From assembly GCA_937872515.1 (NCBI GenBank), contig CALMSX010000112.1, positions 1-39,388 on the forward strand: a stretch of DNA of 39,388 nt, in the 5' to 3' direction. Below the pieces are notes generated by a model. That model searched no databases and was not told where the DNA came from. It saw only the letters and a list, made by a program, of their open reading frames with translations. Below, one piece after another: positions 32,714 to 39,388 of the stretch (positions are counted from its first letter, which is position 1; every line of letters starts with the position of its first letter). Source of the stretch: an uncultured Bacteroidota bacterium (GTDB lineage: Bacteria > Bacteroidota > Bacteroidia > Chitinophagales > Saprospiraceae). The translations under genes and the position numbers were made by a program.

Positions 32714-35700
32714 ATGCGTAAATTATGTCTTTTTACAGCGTTGATTATAGCCCTGACTTCCGGATTTGACCTGAATGCCCAGTTTTTTGGAAGAAACAAA
32801 CCGAGGTATCGGGATTTTAATTTCAGGGTCTTGTCAAGTCCCCATTATGATGTGCATTACTACCTCAAAAAACCGGATAAGGCACTTGAATTTACGCAGA
32901 TGGCGGAGCAGTGGTACCAATACCACTCACAAGTGATTGGTGATTCGGTTCGATTCAAAAACCCTATCATTTTATACAACAACCACGCAGAGTTTCAACA
33001 AACCAATGCCATTTCGGGATCGATCGGTGTAGGTACCGGAGGGGTGACCGAAGCCTTTAAAAACAGGGTGATCATGCCATTGACCTATAGCAATCAAAGC
33101 AATTGGCAGGTGTTGGGTCACGAATTGGTACACGCTTTTCAGTTTTATACCATCCTCAATGGCGACTCAACCAATTTGCAATCTCTGGCCAACCTACCCC
33201 TTTGGATGGTAGAAGGTATGGCTGAATACATGTCGCTGGGCAGGGTTGACCCTTTTACCTCCATGTGGATGCGCGATGCAGTGCTCAACAATGATGTTCC
33301 AACCCTGATGAAAATGGACAACCCCGATTACTTTCCCTATCGCTATGGCCAGGCATTCTGGAGTTTTATGACCGGCTATTATGGTGATGATGTCATTGCT
33401 CCCTTGTTTAGAAACACGGCCATCTACGGTTTACCCATCGCTACGGAACTCACGGTGAGTCTTTCTGTAGAGAACCTTTCCAATCTTTGGGTCAACGGAC
33501 TCAAAAACCACTACGAGCCCTTTTTGCGCGATAAAAAAGAAATTCCGCCCGGCAAAAAATTATTTTCGGAAGAAAATTCCGGTAACATCAATGTTTGTCC
33601 TTCGTTAAGTCCCAATGGCAGGTATGTGATCTTTCTTTCGGAAAAAGATCTGTTTTCTACCGACCTCTATCTGGCCGATGCCAGGACCGGCAAAATCATC
33701 AACAAAGTTTCGTCATTGATCAAAGACAGCGACCTCGATAATTTTAACTACCTCGAATCATCGGGTACGTGGTCTCCGGACGGTAAAGACTTTGCCTTTG
33801 TAGGGTTTAAAAAAGGTAAAAATGTATTGGTAATCAAGGATGCTGACAATGGCAAAACCCTCAATACGCTTACCATTCCCGGAGTGGATGCCTTTTCGAG
33901 TCCGGCGTGGTCGCCCGATAAAAACAACATTGTGGTCACAGGCCTGGTTGAAGGACAGCCGGATCTGTTTTTGTTTAACATCAAGACCAAAAAGGTAGTC
34001 CAGTTGACCAATGACAGCTACTCCGAAATCCTCCCGTCGTTCAATAAGGAAGGTACCAAGATTGCTTTTTCTTATGACAAAAGAAGTGTAGATCAGGGCA
34101 GGGTTCATGGAGCCTATACCTACGATCTTGCCATCCTTGACATGGCAGATAAAACGATAACAACGCTGCCGGTTTTTCACAACGCCGAAAATCTGAATCC
34201 CAGCTTTGATCATGAGGGGAACATTTATTTTGTCAGCGAAAGGGACGGCATGCGCAACCTTTACCGCTACCTCACCACCACCGGCGAAGTATATCAAATG
34301 ACCGATATGCTTACAGGCATCAGTGGTATCACGCGATATTCTCCAGCCATTACGGTATCTACACTGAGAGACAAGGTCATGTATACCCATTATTATAAAA
34401 ATGGTTATAACATTTGGGAATCTTCTTCTACCCAGTTACTCAACCGAAAAGTAAGTCCAGACAGTGTTGACCAGCGAGCGGGTACCTTGCCCCAGGCACT
34501 GACAGGAAAAAAAGACATTGTCAACCGAAATCTAAGGGCGGCTGATGAATACAATCAGGTAGCATCCATAGAAAATGAAAAATACAGGCCCCGGTTTAAA
34601 CTGGATTTTATCAGTGGCGCTACCGGGGTTGGAGTGGGCAACAATAACCTGGGTAATGCCGTAGGATTGCAGGGAGGAATCAACATGCTTTTCAGCGATA
34701 TGCTGGGCAACCACCAGATTTTTACACAGGTAGCCCTCAATGGAGAAATTCTCGATTTTGCGGGTCAGGTGGCTTACCTCAACAGGAGTAACCGGATAGC
34801 CTGGGGTGTTGGATTTTCACATATTCCGCTGCGCACAGGCTACCAGGAATTTTATACGGCCAATATCAAAAACCTGCCCTACCTGATTTCAGAAACCAAT
34901 TTGATACGGATCTTTGATAAGACCCTAAGCCTATTTGCCCATTACCCCTTTTCAACTACCCTCAGGCTTGAAGGTGGTATTTCCGGAACACACAGGGGCT
35001 TCAGGCAGGATTTGTACCGGGAATATTATCAAATCATAGGGGGAAATTATTATTACGTTGACCAGGAAAGAGAAAAAATACCGGTAGGCGATCGACTTTA
35101 CTTCAATGATTATTACACCCTCGTCAGGGGTTTTGGAGCATTGGCCAATCTGGCCCTGGTAGGGGATAATTCGTATTTTGGTTTGACCTCACCATTGGCA
35201 GGATATAGGTACAGAGTAGGAGTAGACAGGAGTATTGGCGCCGACAATTACTACAGCCTTACGGCGGATTATCGCAAATATTTTTGGATGAAGCCGGTTT
35301 CACTAGCGGTGAGATTTACCGGTATTACAAGGTTTGAAAAAGAGGTAAATTCTGTTTTTCCCTACTATGTTGGCAACATGGGTTTTGTCAGGGGGTATGG
35401 ATCCATTTTGTCTACCCAGATCATTGATGACCTGCAACTGGATTTTAATCAATTGCTGGGTTCCAAGATGGCGGTTGCGGGTTTTGAAATCAGGCTGCCT
35501 TTTACCGGGCCCAAACAGCTTGCCCTGATAGGCAGCAATTTTTTGCTCACCGATCTCGCCTTTTTTGTGGACGCCGGTGTTGCCTTTGATGAATTTAAAC
35601 ACTTCAAAGAAGGAGAGCTGGTTTATGCCATTCAACGAGATGACAATGGCAATGTGATTTTAGACAACAATGGCAATGCCTTGTATGCTTATCAAAATCT

Positions 35701-35842
35701 AAAGCCTGCCCTGGCTAAGAGCATTGGCTTTGCCCTAAGGGTAAACTTGTTTGGTGCCCTGATCCTGGAACCCCACTTTGCCAGGCAACTCGATAGTCGG
35801 GGTAAGTGGACCTTTGGACTCAACCTGGTGCCCGGCTGGTAG
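32714..35842 (+). CDS. Secreted HEXXH metalloprotease / PD40 propeller / outer-membrane barrel fusion
   Basis: A 1042-residue protein. The start is the ATG at 32714, giving a signal peptide (MRKLCLFTALIIALTSGFDL) ending near NAQ; a TTG at 32651 is unlikely. Part 1 (about 25-270) is a peptidase-MA-like gluzincin with HELVHAF (His136, Glu137, His140) and WMVEGMAEYM (Glu167 as probable third ligand). Part 2 (about 285-520) has five TolB-type PD40 repeats with SLSPNGRYVIF, TWSPDGKDFAF, AWSPDKNNIVV and similar cores. Part 3 (about 620-1042) is beta-rich with repeated aromatic strands and a BamA/surface-antigen-like end, so it is read as an outer-membrane barrel. The protease and propeller would sit in the periplasm or outside. 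No T9SS sorting domain is present. Confidence 0.85.
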   Translation: MRKLCLFTALIIALTSGFDLNAQFFGRNKPRYRDFNFRVLSSPHYDVHYYLKKPDKALEFTQMAEQWYQYHSQVIGDSVRFKNPIILYNNHAEFQQTNAISGSIGVGTGGVTEAFKNRVIMPLTYSNQSNWQVLGHELVHAFQFYTILNGDSTNLQSLANLPLWMVEGMAEYMSLGRVDPFTSMWMRDAVLNNDVPTLMKMDNPDYFPYRYGQAFWSFMTGYYGDDVIAPLFRNTAIYGLPIATELTVSLSVENLSNLWVNGLKNHYEPFLRDKKEIPPGKKLFSEENSGNINVCPSLSPNGRYVIFLSEKDLFSTDLYLADARTGKIINKVSSLIKDSDLDNFNYLESSGTWSPDGKDFAFVGFKKGKNVLVIKDADNGKTLNTLTIPGVDAFSSPAWSPDKNNIVVTGLVEGQPDLFLFNIKTKKVVQLTNDSYSEILPSFNKEGTKIAFSYDKRSVDQGRVHGAYTYDLAILDMADKTITTLPVFHNAENLNPSFDHEGNIYFVSERDGMRNLYRYLTTTGEVYQMTDMLTGISGITRYSPAITVSTLRDKVMYTHYYKNGYNIWESSSTQLLNRKVSPDSVDQRAGTLPQALTGKKDIVNRNLRAADEYNQVASIENEKYRPRFKLDFISGATGVGVGNNNLGNAVGLQGGINMLFSDMLGNHQIFTQVALNGEILDFAGQVAYLNRSNRIAWGVGFSHIPLRTGYQEFYTANIKNLPYLISETNLIRIFDKTLSLFAHYPFSTTLRLEGGISGTHRGFRQDLYREYYQIIGGNYYYVDQEREKIPVGDRLYFNDYYTLVRGFGALANLALVGDNSYFGLTSPLAGYRYRVGVDRSIGADNYYSLTADYRKYFWMKPVSLAVRFTGITRFEKEVNSVFPYYVGNMGFVRGYGSILSTQIIDDLQLDFNQLLGSKMAVAGFEIRLPFTGPKQLALIGSNFLLTDLAFFVDAGVAFDEFKHFKEGELVYAIQRDDNGNVILDNNGNALYAYQNLKPALAKSIGFALRVNLFGALILEPHFARQLDSRGKWTFGLNLVPGW

Positions 35843-35926
35843 GTTAAAAAATGCGAATAGTAAACAACCTCTTATGGAGAAATGGTAGTGTCAACAGCAT
35901 AAAAATTAAGTAACTTAATTTTCGTA

Positions 35927-36949
35927 TTACGGCTTTGCGCTAAAATCGATGTCACCTATTTTTATAGCAATGAAATAAAAGTTGTTGTCGCCTTCGGCGA
36001 TATGGATGGTTTGGCAGAGCGTGTTGTTTTGCCAGCCAAGGTCTGCCCATGGATTTTCAGGAGAGGCAAAAACGAAATCTTTGGGAATTAACAACCAGCT
36101 ATGTCTTTTGGTAAAATTACTTTGGAAGCCGTACAGCATTCTTTTTAACTCGGTGAGATCGGTAGCAGTTAGTTTTTTGTCATTGTTGACATCACCGGCA
36201 ATTAGTTTGTAGGGGTCGGTAATTTTTTTAATACCCAGGATGTGGTTGCGCAATAAGAGTAAATCGTTTACCCCAATACCATTGGAAGCCTCTGTTGTTT
36301 TGCTGGCTGTGGCACATATTTCCAGGCCATCTTTGGCCAGATTGGCGCAAAGCACATGGTCACCTGTATAAAATAGAGGAAATTCCGGAGTACTAGCTTC
36401 TACCTTGACTTCAAATTGTGAAAGTCCCTGTCCACTGCGTGTAGTGGCGTGAAAATTGACATGGTGACAAGGAAAATTTGCCAAATCAATAAAGGTGAAA
36501 TTAGTGGTGTCATTGGCCTCGTTGAAATTTTCATCCCAACAACTAATCGCTATTTTTTTAGATGAATTGTCATAAAAACATCCATTTACAGTAAATTCAG
36601 AAGATCGGTACTGGGGTTTCCACAGCTGGGCTTTGCCCACCTGAAATTCGTGGGCGGATGCTATTTTACCCTTGCCTTTAAAATAGTGCTCTTCGTTGAT
36701 CTTGCTTGCCACCGGAAGGGCGCTATCAAAGGTAAAAATAAGCTTATTTTCCGGGCTACAGTTGTCACTTGCCTGCAGGCTAAAATCGATGGCAAAAAGA
36801 CGAATCCAGTTATTGGAATCAACAATGGCTGAAGACAGGTTAACTGCGGTTAGGGAAGGGGCGAGGGTGTCGCCACTACAGTCAAGTTGAGCCCTGGAGG
36901 ACAAATGCAGAATAAGGGCCAAACAGAAGGTAAATGTTAGCTTTTTCAT
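35927..36949 (-). CDS. Secreted protein with dockerin-like calcium repeats
   Basis: A 340-residue exported protein (signal peptide KKLTFTFCLALILHLSSRAQ). The N-terminal 190 residues (about 22-210) are rich in beta and contain Cys pairs; they are not recognised. At about 225-275 two dockerin type I-like F-hands occur: GVNDLLLLRNHILG and AGDVNNDKKLTATDLTELKR, with the Asp/Asn ladder for calcium. The chain ends with FYFIAIKIGDIDFSAKP; in many Saprospirales proteins a similar FIAIKIGDVNG segment follows the dockerin and precedes a further domain and a T9SS signal, both missing here. It may be a shortened member of that family. A TATCTTTG promoter element lies upstream. Confidence 0.8.
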   Translation of the reverse strand: MKKLTFTFCLALILHLSSRAQLDCSGDTLAPSLTAVNLSSAIVDSNNWIRLFAIDFSLQASDNCSPENKLIFTFDSALPVASKINEEHYFKGKGKIASAHEFQVGKAQLWKPQYRSSEFTVNGCFYDNSSKKIAISCWDENFNEANDTTNFTFIDLANFPCHHVNFHATTRSGQGLSQFEVKVEASTPEFPLFYTGDHVLCANLAKDGLEICATASKTTEASNGIGVNDLLLLRNHILGIKKITDPYKLIAGDVNNDKKLTATDLTELKRMLYGFQSNFTKRHSWLLIPKDFVFASPENPWADLGWQNNTLCQTIHIAEGDNNFYFIAIKIGDIDFSAKP

Positions 36950-37328
36950 GGGTTTATCAAATTTTAGGAGGGAGCCTGTAACATCAAAGATAACCTATAA
37001 GAACTACATAATCAAGCCATTAACTTATGCCCCCTGTATATTGGCAATCAATATGAGCAGTTAAATAAAATTTTATATGGTGTTAAACAAAATTATTTGT
37101 GTTTAGTGTGATAACATTTTGGATTTTTAAAAAATTCAATCAATTATTTTGTTGTTGAAATTTTTTACTACAGCCCTGTGCCTTGGATATTGATGTGTGG
37201 TATCTGGGTATAGATCTACAAGTTGATGGAGCAAAAAGTGTTTCTGGTCGAAGAAACCACCTCTTTGGAACAATATCACTTGTTGACCCAGTAATAATTC
37301 TATATCTTACGGTTGTAAATTGTAAAAG
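36950..37328. other. AT-rich intergenic region dockerin gene / NfeD-like gene
   Basis: 379 bases with a promoter for the minus-strand gene (36985-36992). An imperfect inverted repeat of A/T-rich arms (aaaaaattcaa and ttgaaatttttt) lies at about 37128-37166. No other ORF or RNA was recognised and no clear plus-strand promoter was found for the next gene. Confidence 0.45.
36985..36992 (-). promoter_or_regulatory. Putative promoter (-7 element) of the dockerin-like gene
   Basis: Reads TATCTTTG on the minus strand with TTG 20 bases upstream (37013-37015). Leader about 30 bases. Confidence 0.6.
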
Positions 37329-37868
37329 ATGGAATTCATCGAAAACGCGGATCCGCTGTTAAGGTTGTTGTGGTACATAGCACTGCCGGTCAGTCTGATC
37401 TTTATTATCCAAAGTATTTTGACCTTTGTTGGCGTAGACCACGACCACGATGTATCGTTGGACGGGCCTATGGATGTATTTACCTTTCGCAACCTGATCA
37501 ACTTTCTGATCGGATTTTCCTGGACGGGGATTTCCTTTTATGAGACCATAGAAAATAAGACCATTCTGATCGGAGTAGCCATGCTGGCGGGTTCGGCCTT
37601 TGTTTATTTGTTTTTTCTGATCATTGCCCAATTTATCAAATTGGAAGAAGACAATACTTTTAATATTTACGATACCCTCCATGCAACGGCGTCGGTTTAT
37701 TTGCGCATACCTGGCAGCAGAGAAGGAAGGGGTAAGATTCAGGTTTCTGTGAAAGGCACCGTTCATGAACTGGATGCAATCACCGAGGCGGCTGAAATTC
37801 AAACCGGAAGTTCGGTGCGCATTGTGCACATTGAAAATACAAGTTTGGTATTAGTTGAAAAAATATAG
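37329..37868 (+). CDS. NfeD-like (YqiJ-type) membrane protein with C-terminal OB fold
   Basis: A 179-residue protein: three membrane helices (about 11-33, 55-72 and 77-100) followed by a soluble OB-fold-like domain (about 118-178, TASVYLRIPGSREGRGKIQVS to SLVLVEKI). The arrangement and the flotillin-family gene 25 bases downstream match the YqiJ/NfeD - flotillin pairs that organise membrane microdomains. It probably interacts with the flotillin at the inner membrane. The family assignment depends mostly on this pairing and on the helix/OB layout. Confidence 0.8.
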   Translation: MEFIENADPLLRLLWYIALPVSLIFIIQSILTFVGVDHDHDVSLDGPMDVFTFRNLINFLIGFSWTGISFYETIENKTILIGVAMLAGSAFVYLFFLIIAQFIKLEEDNTFNIYDTLHATASVYLRIPGSREGRGKIQVSVKGTVHELDAITEAAEIQTGSSVRIVHIENTSLVLVEKI

Positions 37869-37893
37869 TTGATTAATAAAATTTACAAAACCT

Positions 37894-39381
37894 ATGATAA
37901 CTCCACTTATTAGTATTTTAGTTTTGGTGGTGGTCGTCTTTGTGACCATCGCAGCCCTTGTGTCGAGGTACAAAAGATGTCCGTCTGACAAAATTCTGGT
38001 CGTATATGGAAAGACAGGAGGCACATCAGCCAAATGTATTCACGGTGGCGGTGCCTTTATCTGGCCGGTCATTCAGGATTATGCTTACCTGGATTTAAAG
38101 CCCATCTCCATTGAGGCCAATTTGACCAATGCCTTGAGCCGTCAAAACATCAGGGTAGATGTACCTTGCAGGTTTACCATTGCCATTTCTACCGAAATTG
38201 ACAGCATGAACAATGCGGCAGAAAGACTTTTGGGTCTGGCACCCGAGCAGATCCAGGAACTATCCAAAGACATCCTCTTTGGCCAGCTGAGGTTGGTAAT
38301 AGCCACCATGACCATCGAAGAAATCAACTCTGACCGGGATAAGTTTTTGGACAACATTTCTAAAAACGTAGATACGGAGCTCAAAAAGATCGGTTTGAAA
38401 CTGATCAACGTAAACGTTACCGACATCAAAGACGAGAGCGGTTATATCGAGGCTTTGGGTAAAGAAGCAGCGGCAAAGGCCATCAACGAGGCGAAGATCA
38501 GCGTAGCAGAGCAGGAAAAAATTGGGGAAACCGGAAAGGCCATGGCAGACCGGGAGAGAGACACCAGCATTGCCGAAACCCACAGAGACAGGGACGTAAA
38601 GATTGCCATGACCCAAAAAGACAGGGAAATCAGCATAGCATCTGCGCATAAGGAAGAGTCCATTGGAAAGGCAGAAGCAGAAAGAGATACCAGGGTCAAA
38701 ACCTCGGAGGCCAACGCCATTGCGGTGCAGGGAGAAAACGCAGCCAAAATCAACATTGCTACTTCTGATGCCCTCAGGCGGGAAAAAGAGGCAGAGGCCT
38801 TACGCATTGCCATAACAGCAGAAAAGGTTCAACAGGCCCGCGCCTTGGAAGAAGCCTATCTTGCAGAACAAAAGGCTGAGCTGGCAAGGTCAGAAAGAGA
38901 AAGATCTACCCAGATTGCCAACGTAGTGATTCCCGCAGAAATAGCCAAACAACGAGCCATCATCGAAGCACAAGCCAATGCAGAACGCATCCGTGAAAAT
39001 GCCAAAGGAGAGGCCGACGCCATCTTTGCCAAAATGGAAGCCGAAGCCAAGGGTTTGCTGGAAATTTTGACCAAACAGGCGGAAGGTTATGAGCAGGTGG
39101 TCAAAGCAGCAGGTGGAGATCCAGGTAAGGCTTTCCAACTTCTCTTGATTGAAAAACTGCCTGAATTGGTGAAAACCCAGGTTGAAGCCGTTAAAAATAT
39201 CAAGATCGATAAAATCACCGTTTGGGACTCTGGGCAAGGAGGCGGAGAAAATGGTACCACCGCCAACTTTGTGTCAGGCATGATGAAAACGGTCCCACCT
39301 TTGAATGATCTTTTTAATATGGCCGGTTTGAATCTACCTACGTATTTGAAAGGAGAGGAGAAGAAGGAAGAGGGAGAGTAG
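37894..39381 (+). CDS. Flotillin/YqiK-like SPFH-domain protein
   Basis: A 495-residue complete protein ending 7 bases before the window edge. It has an N-terminal membrane anchor (about 5-23), an SPFH domain (about 30-200, with KCIHGGGAFIWPVIQDYAYLDL and VPCRFTIAIST) and a long charged coiled coil (about 200-420) with an internally repetitive part rich in DRERDTSIA and KDREISIASA type units and Ala/Glu repeats, then a short tail QGGGEN and Lys/Glu-rich end. Flotillins form oligomeric scaffolds in membrane microdomains. It is the second gene with the NfeD-like protein. Confidence 0.94.
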   Translation: MITPLISILVLVVVVFVTIAALVSRYKRCPSDKILVVYGKTGGTSAKCIHGGGAFIWPVIQDYAYLDLKPISIEANLTNALSRQNIRVDVPCRFTIAISTEIDSMNNAAERLLGLAPEQIQELSKDILFGQLRLVIATMTIEEINSDRDKFLDNISKNVDTELKKIGLKLINVNVTDIKDESGYIEALGKEAAAKAINEAKISVAEQEKIGETGKAMADRERDTSIAETHRDRDVKIAMTQKDREISIASAHKEESIGKAEAERDTRVKTSEANAIAVQGENAAKINIATSDALRREKEAEALRIAITAEKVQQARALEEAYLAEQKAELARSERERSTQIANVVIPAEIAKQRAIIEAQANAERIRENAKGEADAIFAKMEAEAKGLLEILTKQAEGYEQVVKAAGGDPGKAFQLLLIEKLPELVKTQVEAVKNIKIDKITVWDSGQGGGENGTTANFVSGMMKTVPPLNDLFNMAGLNLPTYLKGEEKKEEGE

Positions 39382-39388
39382 TGTTGAC

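Noticed and set aside
1..39388. Prophage, integron, toxin-antitoxin or restriction-defence systems
   Set aside because: No integrase, phage structural, toxin-antitoxin or restriction gene was recognised; apart from the RAYT-like gene the window reads as ordinary chromosomal housekeeping and surface genes.

Overview
The window looks like chromosomal DNA of a Bacteroidota bacterium, probably from the Saprospiria/Chitinophagia side of the phylum. This rests on a C-terminal type IX secretion (T9SS) sorting domain, an M43 cytophagalysin-like lipoprotein, a dockerin-like secreted protein, a long SecA with a C-terminal zinc motif, and more than a dozen gene starts preceded by the Bacteroidota -7 promoter element TAnnTTTG. 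The assignment is inferred from gene content; no rRNA or tRNA gene was found. I annotate 32 protein-coding genes, one of them cut by the left edge.

Layout. 1-4.5 kb: the end of a T9SS-exported PKD protein, then a minus-strand set tolC-like > hlyD-like > DUF2064 glycosyltransferase. 4.5-12.6 kb: several DNA-maintenance genes (pdeM-like phosphoesterase, dinB, dprA, 3-methyladenine glycosylase), interspersed with an M43 metalloprotease, a TMTC-like GT-C membrane glycosyltransferase and a REP-associated tyrosine transposase (RAYT). 12.6-19.4 kb: a vanadium-haloperoxidase/PAP2-like island with two tandem lipoprotein paralogues on the minus strand, diverging from an OmpR-type response regulator, a histidine kinase and a third haloperoxidase-like gene that overlaps the kinase. 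19.4-26 kb: secA-deoC (ATGA overlap), a fumarylacetoacetate-hydrolase-family gene and pyruvate kinase. 26-31 kb: panD, a flippase-like membrane protein, and an operon rfaE2 - Wzi-like barrel - rfaE1 for ADP-heptose synthesis and surface polysaccharide, then tatA. 31-39.4 kb: a 2-oxoglutarate oxygenase, an RRM protein, a 1042-residue metalloprotease/beta-propeller/outer-membrane-barrel fusion, a dockerin-like protein and an NfeD-like/flotillin pair.

Most unusual items. (i) The RAYT ORF carries, in frame, a 58-bp perfect palindrome, five 24-bp tandem repeats and a His-rich tract, so the gene may contain a copy of its own type of target. (ii) Three haloperoxidase-like genes surround a two-component system. 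(iii) A single chain joins a secreted HEXXH protease, PD40 propeller repeats and an outer-membrane barrel. (iv) A perfect 18-bp inverted repeat lies in the AT-rich gap between the M43 protease and dinB. (v) Promoter elements imply very short or absent leaders for panD and rfaE2, and help choose starts.
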